A DNA stretch of 38,948 nt, from assembly GCA_937877075.1 (NCBI GenBank), contig CALEGD010000008.1:1-38948 (forward strand). The letters run 5' to 3'. Positions 9,767 to 17,500 of this stretch are shown here, piece by piece; position 1 is the first letter of the stretch, and every line of letters starts with the position of its first letter. The notes under the pieces were generated by a model. It was not told the origin of the DNA. It made no database searches and saw nothing but the letters and a program-made list of their open reading frames with translations. The translations under genes and the position numbers were made by a program. This stretch comes from an uncultured Acholeplasmatales bacterium. Its GTDB lineage: Bacteria > Bacillota_I > Bacilli_A > ML615J-28 > CAG-698.

Positions 9767-10183
9767 ATGGAATTATTTGAAATCACCGATGAAGATATAG
9801 AATTAATCCAGATAGCCTTAAAAACACTGGCAAATAGTTTTGATGATGGAGTCTATCATCATACAGTTGGAGCAGCCATCAGATGTAAAAACGGAAAAGT
9901 TTATTCAGGCATTAACTGTGATGGCATTCATGGATCTTGTGCAGAATACATTGTAATGGGTATGGCGATATCCTCAGGTGAACGTGAGTTTGATACAATT
10001 GTCGCAGCTAATGAAAAAAGGCCAAACTTTGTTATGGCCCCTTGTGGAAATTGCAGACAAATGTTGATAGATTATTGCCCTGATATAAAGGTAATTCTAA
10101 GCGATAAAGATTATAATTTGATTAAAGTAAGCATTAAAGATTTATTGCCATATGCCTGGAAATCATATGTTGTAGAAGATTAA
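9767..10183 (+). CDS. cytidine deaminase-superfamily protein, blasticidin-S deaminase-like
   Basis: Zinc-dependent nucleoside deaminase. The catalytic pattern is complete: GSCAE (Cys58 zinc ligand, Glu60 proton shuttle) and PCGNCRQ (Cys93, Cys96). Overall size and the segments HHTVGAAIR and FDTIVAA resemble fungal and bacterial blasticidin-S deaminases more than housekeeping Cdd, as judged by memory of those sequences. ATG 9755 is in frame, but GGGGGAG at 9757-9763 lies within that extension and points to ATG 9767 (138 aa). It sits between lgt and trxB, where relatives usually have no deaminase, so it may be an insertion. Alternative: an ordinary cytidine deaminase for pyrimidine salvage. Confidence 0.75.
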   Translation: MELFEITDEDIELIQIALKTLANSFDDGVYHHTVGAAIRCKNGKVYSGINCDGIHGSCAEYIVMGMAISSGEREFDTIVAANEKRPNFVMAPCGNCRQMLIDYCPDIKVILSDKDYNLIKVSIKDLLPYAWKSYVVED

Positions 10184-10229
10184 AATGCTTGCTTTAAGTT
10201 GATAAAGGTATGAACAATGGAGGAATAAT

Positions 10230-11104
10230 ATGTATGATGTTTTAATCATCGGTGCCGGACCGGCTGGTATTTCGGCTGCGATTTATGCATTAAGAAATAA
10301 TCTTAAAGTCGGAATTCTTGAAGGCGAAGCTCCGGGCGGAAAGATGGTTTTTACCGCAACAATAGAAAATTATCCCGGATATGAAAGTATCAACGGACCC
10401 GATTTAGCCTATTCTATGTTTAATCAGGTTATGAATTTAGGAGTTAATTATTTAGCTTTTAATGCTGAGAGCCTTAAAAAAGAAAATGATTACTAAAAAG
10501 CAAAACCGTAATTATTGCAACGGGGACTAAAAATAGAAAATTAGGTATTCCCGGAGAGGAACGTCTAACAAATAAAGGTCTTTCTTGGTGTGCAATTTGT
10601 GACGGCCCTCTTTATCGCAATAAAGATGTTGCGGTTATCGGTGGGGGAAATTCGGCACTTGAAGAAAGTATTTATCTTTCGGGAGTGGTTAATAAAGTTT
10701 ATCTGATCCACCGTCGGGATGATTTTCGTGCCGAAAGCCAGATTGTGGAAAAGGTGAAAAACCTTAAGAATTTAGACATGATTCTCGATACTAATGTTTT
10801 AGAATTTAAAGGTCATGATTCACTGGAGAGTTTGGTATTAAAAAATGTAAAGACTAATCAAATCTCTCATCTAAAAGTTAGTGGTTGTTTTGAATTTGTG
10901 GGTTTACTTCCGGCGACAGATTTTATCAAGGATCTTGGTATCACTGATAATAATGGCTATATTCTGGTTGATGAAAACCAAGAAACTAAGATTGAAGGTC
11001 TTTATGCGGTAGGAGATGTAGTTGTTAAGAAAGTCAGACAAATTGTAACAGCTGCAAGCGACGGAGTTGTAGCGGCCTTAGACGTCATTAGGAAAATCAG
11101 GTAA
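10230..11104 (+). pseudogene. trxB: thioredoxin reductase, frame broken with a short internal deletion
   Basis: The family enzyme reduces thioredoxin with NADPH and FAD. Frame 1 (10230-10496) carries the FAD site GAGPAG. After a stop at 10494 the homology resumes in the -1 frame at about 10497 with VIIATGT, the redox pair CAICD, the NADPH site GGGNS and the C-terminal YAVGD block, ending at 11104. Between KKENDY and KSKTVIIATG the joined product is about 8-10 residues shorter than E. coli TrxB. The lesion therefore looks like a short 3n+1 deletion, not a single homopolymer miscount. All catalytic residues remain. No slippery heptamer lies in the small window where frameshifting could work. 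Either a recent pseudogene or an assembly error. Confidence 0.85.
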
Positions 11105-12066
11105 TGTCATTTTCCAGAGAAGTTAAAAAAGAAATCAGCCTGATTCAAAACGAAGTTTGCTGTACAAAAGCGGAACTTTATGCTCTGATCCGTTTTCGTT
11201 CGACGCTTAGTTTTTCGAATCGGAATTTTAAAATTACCTTTATTACGACTTCCAATTCTACTGCCCGCAGAATTGTTTATCTAATTAAAAGATTATATGA
11301 TATAAAAGTAGAACTTCTCCAGAAAGAAAGAAAGCATCTTGATAAAAAGCCGCTTTATTATATTGTTATTACGGAAAAAGGACGAATGGTTTTGGAAGAT
11401 TTATCTTTATTGAATCCTGATTCAACCTATAATCAAGAGATTAATCCGGAACTCTTTCAAAAGGAATGTTGTCGGGGAAGTCTGTTAAGAGGAGCCTTTT
11501 TGGCCAGGGGTTCAATCAATGATCCGACTAAGAATAAATATCATTTGGAAATTGTCGCCAACAATCGTCAAGAAGCCGAATTTTTAATTCGGATTTTAAC
11601 TGATATGCATATTGAAGCGAAGGTTGTTAGCCGTCAAAAGGGCGAAGTTGTTTACCTTAAAAAAGCTGAAAATATCGCCGATTTTTTGAAATTCATTGGT
11701 GCAGGCACTTCTTTATTTGCTTTTGAAGATTTGAGAATCAAGAAGGATTTGAATAATTATGTGAACCGAATCATGAATTGTGATGTCGCGAATGAACAAA
11801 AAGCAATTGCCTCGGCGGCTAAACAACTCAATAATATCGCCTATTTGGAGAAACATTATGGATTGATGAATCTAACTTCTCGGCTGCTTGATGCGGTCAT
11901 ACTTCGAACGACATTTCCCGATGATTCTCTTTCCCAATTGAGTGATAATTCCCTTTCTACAATCAATCGTCACCTCTCAAAGTCAGGATTAAGCCATTGC
12001 TTTAAGGATATTGAAAGATTGGTTGAAGAGTTAAAAAAAAATAAGCCTACTTCATCCGATAAGTAA
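11104..12066 (+). CDS. whiA: DNA-binding protein WhiA
   Basis: Conserved Gram-positive DNA-binding protein tied to sporulation in actinomycetes and to cell division and chromosome segregation in Bacillus. Length (320 aa) fits. The N-terminal two-thirds is the degenerate LAGLIDADG-like fold. The C-terminal helix-turn-helix block ends with SLSTINRHLSKSGLSHCFKDIERL, in which the family's SKSGLSHR-type segment is recognisable. Its ATG shares one base with the trxB stop, implying coupled translation that the trxB frameshift would disturb. In Bacillus yvcJ (rapZ) and yvcK precede whiA; both are absent here. Confidence 0.93.
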   Translation: MSFSREVKKEISLIQNEVCCTKAELYALIRFRSTLSFSNRNFKITFITTSNSTARRIVYLIKRLYDIKVELLQKERKHLDKKPLYYIVITEKGRMVLEDLSLLNPDSTYNQEINPELFQKECCRGSLLRGAFLARGSINDPTKNKYHLEIVANNRQEAEFLIRILTDMHIEAKVVSRQKGEVVYLKKAENIADFLKFIGAGTSLFAFEDLRIKKDLNNYVNRIMNCDVANEQKAIASAAKQLNNIAYLEKHYGLMNLTSRLLDAVILRTTFPDDSLSQLSDNSLSTINRHLSKSGLSHCFKDIERLVEELKKNKPTSSDK

Positions 12067-12072
12067 AGCTTA

Positions 12073-12312
12073 TTATCTGCGAATTTTTGAAAAATCCAAA
12101 AGTTCTGTGATATTTACATCTAAATTCTTGGCGATCTTTTCAATGTTTTTCAGGGTAATGTTCTTTTCGGCTCGCTCAATTTGACCGACATAGGTTCGAT
12201 GCAATCCACACTCATAACCTAGTTGTTCCTGTGTCATCCCTTTTTGAAGCCTTAATTGTCTTAATCTTAAACCGAACAAAACATTGATGTCATTTAAATC
12301 ATAATCTTTCAT
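12073..12312 (-). CDS. small XRE-family helix-turn-helix regulator
   Basis: A single-domain Cro/C1-type repressor of 79 aa. The five-helix HTH is clear: RLRQLRLQKGMTQEQLG, then the recognition helix region LHRTYVGQIERAEKNITL, then LEKIAKNLDV-like spacing. Starts at 12318 (ATG) or 12321 (TTG) are possible; ATG 12312 lies 9 nt after AAGG and is preferred. It is convergent with whiA (6 bp between stops) and divergent from acpS, so its target may be the 76-bp acpS intergenic region or itself. No partner toxin is visible. Confidence 0.85.
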   Translation of the reverse strand: MKDYDLNDINVLFGLRLRQLRLQKGMTQEQLGYECGLHRTYVGQIERAEKNITLKNIEKIAKNLDVNITELLDFSKIRR

Positions 12313-12388
12313 AATCATCAACCTTGGTATAATAATACCTTAAAAGAAGATGATTTTCGACAGACTATAAGTAGCATTTGGAGGAAAA

Positions 12389-12736
12389 ATGAGAAATATT
12401 GGAATTGATATTGAAAAAATAAGTCGTTTTCAAGATTATCTTGAAGATAAACGGAAATATTCAAGATTCCTTTCCCAAAAAGAAATCGAAGTTTTTGAGA
12501 GCTTTTCTTCTCCTAAGCGTCGCATAGAGTATTTAGCCGGTCGTTTCGCTGCTAAGGAAGCGATTATCAAAGCTGTGAACAAAGCCCAAAAAAGTTTCAG
12601 TTATGCTGATCTGTCAATTTTAAATGACGAAAAAGGTGCTCCTTATCTTGAAAGTAAAGTTTTATCTGAATATGAAATCTTGCTTTCTCTTTCTCATACT
12701 GATGATGATACTATTGCCATAGCGGTTTTAAAATAA
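12389..12736 (+). CDS. acpS: holo-[acyl-carrier-protein] synthase
   Basis: Transfers 4'-phosphopantetheine from CoA to apo-ACP, activating fatty-acid synthesis. The 115-residue protein has both family motifs: GIDIEKISRF at residues 4-13 with the metal-binding Asp, and RFAAKEAIIKA around residue 55. GGAGG at 12380-12384 supports the start. The usual alr neighbour is missing. A weak -10 (TATAAG near 12366) lies in the intergenic region shared with the divergent XRE gene. Confidence 0.93.
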   Translation: MRNIGIDIEKISRFQDYLEDKRKYSRFLSQKEIEVFESFSSPKRRIEYLAGRFAAKEAIIKAVNKAQKSFSYADLSILNDEKGAPYLESKVLSEYEILLSLSHTDDDTIAIAVLK

Positions 12737-12739
12737 AAA

Positions 12740-12758
12740 GCCACTTTTTTATAGTGGC
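12740..12758 (-). terminator. intrinsic terminator for the DUF378 gene
   Basis: GCCACT (12740-12745) pairs with AGTGGC (12753-12758). Reading the minus strand, the stem is followed by TTTTTATTTT, so it ends transcription of the minus-strand gene. It may also slow acpS transcripts, although no T-run follows on the plus strand. Confidence 0.7.
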
Positions 12759-12788
12759 ATCCTTAATATATACTCGTTATCCTTTATC

Positions 12789-12995
12789 TTAATCAACATC
12801 ATGATCAGCAGTGAAGAGACTTGAAATGCAGATAATTCCTGCAACTCCGACCAAAGAATAAATTATTCTGGAAATAACCACGCTAAGGTTGTCGAAAATA
12901 AAAGCAACGAGATTGAAGTTAAAGAGTCCGATAAGTCCCCAGTTTAATGCGCCAATAATGACAACTATCAGAGCGATTTTTTGTAAAACATTCAT
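12789..12995 (-). CDS. DUF378-family small membrane protein
   Basis: A 68-residue protein with two hydrophobic helices. The opening LQKIALIVVIIGALNWGLIGLF and the closing IIYSLVGVAGI match DUF378 (Bacillus YuzA-like), a small membrane family of unknown function. AAGGAGG precedes the ATG on the minus strand. Monocistronic, with its own terminator. Confidence 0.88.
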   Translation of the reverse strand: MNVLQKIALIVVIIGALNWGLIGLFNFNLVAFIFDNLSVVISRIIYSLVGVAGIICISSLFTADHDVD

Positions 12996-13107
12996 TGTTT
13001 ATTCCTCCTTAGTTAGTATTATTTGTCTAAATTAAAATAATATACTTTTTCATAATAAAAATTAGCCTTTCCTCATATGATTTAATAGAATATGGGAGGA
13101 AAGATAA

Positions 13108-14160
13108 ATGAATAGGCTATTGACACAAAAACTTACCCGAAAGTTTTTGATGAGGATATTATCAGTCGTAGTCTTTATAGGTGCTTTGTTTATATTTTCG
13201 GCTTGCGGAGGGAGCGATGATCCACAAAAAGTATTTACTCAAAAACTGACCAAAGCCCAATCCTATAAAGTCGAAGGAATTATGGAATCTTATTACGAGA
13301 GCGGACGCAAACAGAATGATTTTAAGGTTCTTTATAAGCAACCGGAAATGATTAAAGTGGAGATCAAATCCGGTGAAAATTCTGATAAACAAATTATCCT
13401 GAAAAACAGTGAAGGTGTCTACATTCTGATTCCGGCGGTAAACAAAAATTTTAAAATTCAAAGCGATTGGCCAAACAATGCCAGTTATCCTTATTTATTG
13501 CAATCACTAGCGAAAGATATAGCAAACGACCCTGATGCAATTATTACTCAGGATGAGACAAAACTCACCGTTGAAACAAAGACAAAGATGCATGCTGATG
13601 CGACTCCGGTAAAACAGAAGATAATCTTTGATAAAACAACTAATTTGCCTACGGAAGTTTTGGTATTTGATGAAGACGAAGCTCTTTATATTCGCACCGT
13701 CTTTACCAATATCGATCTCGAATATAATATTTCTGATGATGAGTTTGATTTAGAAGGCAGTATGGCAAATGTTCGGTTAGAAATCGGAGACGAAGTTATT
13801 TATGAGAACCGCGAGATCAATTATCCCGTTTATTGTCCGGATGGTATCACTCTTGCGAGTGAAAACATCATCAGCAATACCGACGGGACCGAAAGATTGG
13901 CAATAATGAAATACGGTAGGGATTACGGATTCACTTTAATTCAAGAATATGTGAATGATAATGATGTAACCCGCTATCAGGAAGAAAAAGGTGAAATCTT
14001 CATGGTTCTCGGTAATATTGCAATCCTCAAAGATGAAAGTATTCAGACGATATACCGCGGGATAGAATATACGGTCGCTTCCAAAGATTTAATACCGGAA
14101 GAGATGGCAAAGATTGTTCAAGGATTCCTATATGAGGATCCTGAAGAAGAACCAAAATAA
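13108..14160 (+). CDS. LolA-like lipoprotein
   Basis: A 350-residue surface lipoprotein. A basic head, a hydrophobic core and a lipobox IFSAC (Cys33) form the signal. Mature residues ~40-210 show the alternating beta pattern of LolA/LppX-type lipid-binding folds, with phrases typical of Gram-positive 'outer membrane lipoprotein carrier-like' proteins (VLYKQPEMIKVE, IIFDKTTNLPTEV). The last ~130 residues resemble the additional C-terminal domain those proteins carry. It probably senses or carries a lipid at the outer membrane face; the ligand is unknown. GGGAGG precedes the start. It would be an Lgt substrate. Confidence 0.75.
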   Translation: MNRLLTQKLTRKFLMRILSVVVFIGALFIFSACGGSDDPQKVFTQKLTKAQSYKVEGIMESYYESGRKQNDFKVLYKQPEMIKVEIKSGENSDKQIILKNSEGVYILIPAVNKNFKIQSDWPNNASYPYLLQSLAKDIANDPDAIITQDETKLTVETKTKMHADATPVKQKIIFDKTTNLPTEVLVFDEDEALYIRTVFTNIDLEYNISDDEFDLEGSMANVRLEIGDEVIYENREINYPVYCPDGITLASENIISNTDGTERLAIMKYGRDYGFTLIQEYVNDNDVTRYQEEKGEIFMVLGNIAILKDESIQTIYRGIEYTVASKDLIPEEMAKIVQGFLYEDPEEEPK

Positions 14161-14180
14161 AAGAAAATTTTAAAAAAGTG

Positions 14181-14212
14181 AAAAGTTTCTTGCTAAAAGA
14201 AGCTTTTTTTAG
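14181..14212 (+). terminator. intrinsic terminator after the LolA-like gene
   Basis: An imperfect AAAAG-TTTCTT stem pairs with AAGAA-GCTTTT around a short loop (14181-14205), followed by a T-run to 14210. The next promoter's -35 lies inside it. Confidence 0.65.
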
Positions 14213-14218
14213 TATAAT
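14190..14218 (+). promoter_or_regulatory. promoter of the membrane-anchored unknown gene
   Basis: TTGCTA (14190-14195), a 17-bp spacer and TATAAT (14213-14218). The -35 box is embedded in the loop of the preceding terminator. Confidence 0.7.
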
Positions 14219-14254
14219 ATATATTGTTAAATAATTGCTATCGAAAGGAGTATT

Positions 14255-14277
14255 ATTTTACTAAACTATAGTAAAAT
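14255..14277 (+). repeat. perfect 8-bp inverted repeat between ribosome site and start codon
   Basis: ATTTTACT (14255-14262) and AGTAAAAT (14270-14277) flank a 7-nt loop. AAAGGAG (14244-14250) sits upstream and the ATG 14287 sits downstream. The hairpin lies in the 5' leader, 37 bp after the -10 box, so it could be an operator or an RNA hairpin that controls translation. Confidence 0.6.
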
Positions 14278-14286
14278 GGTTATTAT

Positions 14287-14838
14287 ATGAATAGAGTTAT
14301 TAATAAAAAGAAACCGAGTCATAGAGTAATCATATTTTGGTCGATAATCGCTTTATTGACTCTTACATTTATTGGTATAGTCATCTTTCGATTTATTAAC
14401 ACCCGAGAAGCCAGTTTAAGTGATAACCTTATTAACCTGAAAGAAGAACAACTATTAAATCAGGAAGGAACTTATTATATCTATGTATATAGTAGGATTG
14501 GCGTCACCGAGAATAAGTTGGAACTTGATAAAGCTAATGAACTCGAAATTTCTATAGACAAATACATAACTTATGTAAAAAATCACTCTAATGCAGACAA
14601 AATTTACGGGATGGTTGTCGATAGTGGTACTGGCACCTTTGGAAATTATAGCCGCCTGGTTGATGGTGATTCTATCAACACAAGTGTCGTCGGAGCGACG
14701 AAATTTGATGATTTATGGATTCACAAAAACGACATACCGATTCTAATCAAGGTTGAAGGCAAAAAGGTCACTAAGGCTTTTCTAACTTCCAATGATATTC
14801 GAAAAGAATTGGATCGGGCAATGGGAATAATTGAATAA
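14287..14838 (+). CDS. unknown single-pass membrane-anchored extracellular protein
   Basis: Not recognised. The 183 residues have a basic head, one membrane helix at about 15-37 and an exported domain of ~145 residues. That domain has the alternation EGTYYIYVYS, YGMVVDSG, IPILIKVEGKKV, which hints at a small alpha/beta (thioredoxin-like) fold, but no CxxC is present. Monocistronic between its own promoter and a strong hairpin. The nearest ribosome site (AAAGGAG) is 37 nt before the ATG, unusually far; an intervening hairpin and a 4-codon mini-ORF (14276-14290) whose TGA overlaps the ATG may explain initiation. Confidence 0.7.
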   Translation: MNRVINKKKPSHRVIIFWSIIALLTLTFIGIVIFRFINTREASLSDNLINLKEEQLLNQEGTYYIYVYSRIGVTENKLELDKANELEISIDKYITYVKNHSNADKIYGMVVDSGTGTFGNYSRLVDGDSINTSVVGATKFDDLWIHKNDIPILIKVEGKKVTKAFLTSNDIRKELDRAMGIIE

Positions 14839-14841
14839 AAA

Positions 14842-14866
14842 CATTAGGGGGTTATTCCCCCTAATG
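14842..14866 (+). terminator. GC-rich terminator hairpin
   Basis: A perfect 10-bp stem CATTAGGGGG/CCCCCTAATG with loop TTATT. The T-tract is displaced (TTTTT at 14874). It separates the unknown gene from the tRNA promoter that begins 2 bp later. Confidence 0.6.
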
Positions 14867-14867
14867 C

Positions 14868-14896
14868 TTGACATTTTTCAAGGTATTTAGTATCAT
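14868..14896 (+). promoter_or_regulatory. tRNA-Ser/tRNA-Glu promoter
   Basis: TTGACA (14868-14873), a 17-bp spacer and TATCAT (14891-14896), placed 18 bp before tRNA-Ser. Confidence 0.75.
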
Positions 14897-14913
14897 ATGA
14901 TAACAACAATTAT

Positions 14914-15004
14914 GGAGTAGTACTCAAGAGGCTGAAGAGGTGCCCCTGCTAAGGGCATAGGCCGGGTGACCGGCGCAAGGGTTCAAATCCCTTCTACTCC
15001 GCCA
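14914..15004 (+). tRNA. tRNA-Ser(GCT)
   Basis: A 91-nt class II tRNA with a long variable arm. The acceptor GGAGTAG pairs with CTACTCC. The anticodon loop CTGCTAA gives GCT (codons AGC/AGU). The T arm is GGGTTCAAATCCC and the 3' CCA is encoded. Confidence 0.95.
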
Positions 15005-15007
15005 GAT

Positions 15008-15083
15008 GGCCCGTTGGAGAAATGGTTAACTCACATGCCTTTCACGCATGCATTCACGGGTTCGAATCCCGTACGGGTCACCA
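15008..15083 (+). tRNA. tRNA-Glu(TTC)
   Basis: A 76-nt tRNA three bases after tRNA-Ser. The acceptor GGCCCGT pairs with ACGGGTC. The anticodon loop CTTTCAC gives TTC. The T arm is CGGGTTCGAATCCCG and CCA is encoded. Confidence 0.95.
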
Positions 15084-15098
15084 TTATTGTTAAAATTA

Positions 15099-15129
15099 GA
15101 GCTGGCAGATGCCAACTCATTTTTTTTTT
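15099..15129 (+). terminator. intrinsic terminator of the tRNA pair
   Basis: GAGCTGGCA pairs with TGCCAACTC (one mismatch, 2-nt tight turn) and is followed by ten T. The potA start lies only 15 bp further, so potABCD may depend on read-through or an unseen promoter. Confidence 0.75.
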
Positions 15130-15143
15130 GGAAATGGAGTAAT

Positions 15144-16673
15144 ATGGGAAAAAAAATCATTGAATTAAGAAACATCGTTAAGAAATTTGATGATGAAATT
15201 GTCGTAAACAATCTTAATCTTTATGTTAACGAGAATGAATTCATTACTCTTGTCGGCCCTTCCGGTTGTGGGAAGACTACCACATTAAGAATAATCGGGG
15301 GCTTTGAATCGCCCGACTCCGGTGAGATTGTGTTAAATGGGGAGGTTGTCAATGATTTGCCACCTTATCAGCGACCGATCAACACCGTTTTTCAACGTTA
15401 CGCCTTGTTTCCTCATCTTAATGTCTTTGATAATATTGCTTTTGGATTAAGAAACTTCAATCGGATATTTGAAGAATTGAAGAGTAATGTTCGGAAACAA
15501 TATGAACAAGAGCGACGTGAACTCCAAAGGAAACTAAATAAGAAGCTAACTACGAAATCCGAAAGGATGGAAATTAGAACTCGTTTACTAGAAATAAAAA
15601 AAGAGATCAAAGAACAAATTATTGAAGAACGAGATAAATTAGTCGAGCTGAAACTTCAGGATGTTGAAAAAAGATACTCCAAGAAGATTTCTGAAATAGA
15701 AGAGAGAATAGAAGAAGAAAATAAGCGCGACGATGAAGTTAAGGAAGCCAGAGAAAGGCTTCGGGAACTTAAAGAAAAAATAATCGATGAAAATAAAAAT
15801 AATAAGTTCTGGCAAAAGAACGGGAAACATTCCGAAGAGTTAAGAGAACTCAAGAAAATTGCCAATGAAGAAGAACTTATTGCTTTAGAAAAACTTTTAA
15901 AACTAACCAATAAACGTTGGGAAGAGGAGATTAAAGCTGCCAAGAAGTTAATGCTCAGTCCTCATTTGATTGAAGAAGAAGTAAGAGCCGCCTTAAAGAT
16001 GGTCAAACTTGAAGGTATGGAACGACGTAAGGTCCATCAGCTTTCCGGCGGTGAACAACAAAGAGTCGCTATTGCCCGCGCCATCGTCAATCGTCCGAAA
16101 ATTCTCTTGCTTGATGAACCACTTGCCGCACTGGATTTGAAGTTAAGACAAAACATGCAATATGAATTAAAGGAAATGCAAAGAGAACTAGGAATTACCT
16201 TTATCTTTGTAACTCATGATCAAGAGGAAGCTCTTTCGATGTCTGATACCGTTGTCGTATTAAATAATGGTTTAATACAACAAATAGGAACTCCCGAAGA
16301 TATCTATAATGAGCCGAAAAATCGTTTTGTAGCGAGTTTTATCGGCGAAAGCAATATCATTAGGGGAACTTACTTAGGCAATAAGAGAGTCGAATTTATG
16401 GGAGCTGTCTTTGATTGTGTCGACGAAAACTTTGAAGTCGGAGAACCTTGTGATGTGGTTATCCGTCCCGAAGACTTTGATACTGTTTCACTTGAACAGG
16501 CTAAATTAGTCGGAGTTGTTGATGCGACAACATTCAAGGGAGTTCATTTTGAAATCTGTGCTATTATCCAAGGCCAAGAATTTGTTATCCATCAATATGA
16601 AAATGTTAAGGTTGGTGATAAGATTGGATTATCCGTTGACCCTTACGAGATACATCTCATGAAGGTGAACTGA
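15144..16673 (+). CDS. potA: spermidine/putrescine ABC transporter ATPase PotA, with long coiled-coil insert
   Basis: Powers polyamine import with PotB, PotC and PotD. Walker A GPSGCGKT (38-45), Q-loop FQRYALFPHL (83-92), signature LSGGEQQ (300-306), Walker B LLLDEP (321-326) and the His switch FVTHDQ are all intact, followed by a TOBE-like C-terminal domain. The core enzyme is ~370 aa; this one is 509 aa because ~170 residues, mostly Glu, Lys, Arg and Leu in heptad-like order, are inserted between the Q-loop and the signature (about 104-280). This segment looks like a helical hairpin or coiled coil. Mycoplasma PotA is also unusually long, so this may be a lineage trait. ATG 15144 is chosen over longer readings that would run into tRNA-Glu; TGGAG precedes it. 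Confidence 0.93.
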   Translation: MGKKIIELRNIVKKFDDEIVVNNLNLYVNENEFITLVGPSGCGKTTTLRIIGGFESPDSGEIVLNGEVVNDLPPYQRPINTVFQRYALFPHLNVFDNIAFGLRNFNRIFEELKSNVRKQYEQERRELQRKLNKKLTTKSERMEIRTRLLEIKKEIKEQIIEERDKLVELKLQDVEKRYSKKISEIEERIEEENKRDDEVKEARERLRELKEKIIDENKNNKFWQKNGKHSEELRELKKIANEEELIALEKLLKLTNKRWEEEIKAAKKLMLSPHLIEEEVRAALKMVKLEGMERRKVHQLSGGEQQRVAIARAIVNRPKILLLDEPLAALDLKLRQNMQYELKEMQRELGITFIFVTHDQEEALSMSDTVVVLNNGLIQQIGTPEDIYNEPKNRFVASFIGESNIIRGTYLGNKRVEFMGAVFDCVDENFEVGEPCDVVIRPEDFDTVSLEQAKLVGVVDATTFKGVHFEICAIIQGQEFVIHQYENVKVGDKIGLSVDPYEIHLMKVN

Positions 16674-17500
16674 TGAACAAATATCGGATTTTCGCAACTC
16701 CTTATTTAATTTGGATGATAATCTTAACTGTCCTTCCGATTTTTCTAATGTTGATTTTGTCATTTTTGGATATTGAAGGTTTGGACTTAACAACCGCAAA
16801 ATACAGTCTAGAAGCTTTCTCAAAGACTTTTAAACGCGAATATCTAATCGCTTTGGGACATTCTTTTCAATTAGCAGGACTTGCAACCCTTTTTTGTGTC
16901 TTGATTGGTTATCCGGTTGCTTACATTATTTCCAACCTGAAGATTGCAAACCGTTTTATGTTCTTACTCATTTTGATTCTACCGATGTTTACAAATTTAC
17001 TCTTAAGAGTAAATACTATAAATAAACTTTTGCTTCCCGAAGGATTCCTAAAAAATGTTATGGGAATCAGCCTCAACTTTAGTGGCACGGAAGCTGCTGT
17101 CGTTTTGGTTATGGTCATTGTTTATTTACCGTTTATGATTTTTCCAATCTATACGGTTTTGGAAAAGATTGATCCTTCTTTGCTTGAAGCAAGCAAAGAT
17201 CTTGGTGCTAATAATATCCAAACATTTAGACAAGTGACATTACCTCTTTCTTTAAAAGGTGTAAGCAGTGGCATTATCATGGTATTTCTGCCCTGCGCTA
17301 CCGGATTCACCATCCCTTATATTGTTTCCAAAGGCAATATTAAACTAATCGGAAACATTATTGAAGAAAAGATGGGCCTTACTAATCAACTTTCCGACTA
17401 TCCGGTTGGAAGTTTGATTTCCATTCTTGTTTTGGTGATTGTAATGGGAGCCCTTTACATCATCAGCAAGATTGATGCGGAAGGAGAGACCTTATTATGA
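16673..17500 (+). CDS. potB: spermidine/putrescine ABC permease PotB
   Basis: Membrane subunit of the polyamine importer; 275 aa with six helices. The ATPase-coupling EAA loop is clear: EASKDLGANNIQTFRQVTLP. The ATG overlaps the potA stop (TGATG), and the 3' end overlaps potC by 4 bp. Confidence 0.92.
   Translation: MNKYRIFATPYLIWMIILTVLPIFLMLILSFLDIEGLDLTTAKYSLEAFSKTFKREYLIALGHSFQLAGLATLFCVLIGYPVAYIISNLKIANRFMFLLILILPMFTNLLLRVNTINKLLLPEGFLKNVMGISLNFSGTEAAVVLVMVIVYLPFMIFPIYTVLEKIDPSLLEASKDLGANNIQTFRQVTLPLSLKGVSSGIIMVFLPCATGFTIPYIVSKGNIKLIGNIIEEKMGLTNQLSDYPVGSLISILVLVIVMGALYIISKIDAEGETLL

Noticed and set aside
10473..10500. Programmed -1 frameshifting in trxB
   Set aside because: The A-rich run at 10475-10480 precedes a TGA in the -1 frame (10487-10489), so slippage there would terminate. 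Between that TGA and the frame-0 TAA there is no slippery heptamer, and the product would still lack several residues.
12064..12090. Bidirectional terminator between whiA and the XRE gene
   Set aside because: A GATAA/TTATC hairpin can be drawn, but it is short, imperfect and lacks a T-run on either strand.
15048..15143. N-terminal extension of PotA starting inside the tRNA-Glu gene
   Set aside because: The frame is open by chance through tRNA-Glu and its terminator; ATG 15144 has a ribosome site and matches the normal PotA start.
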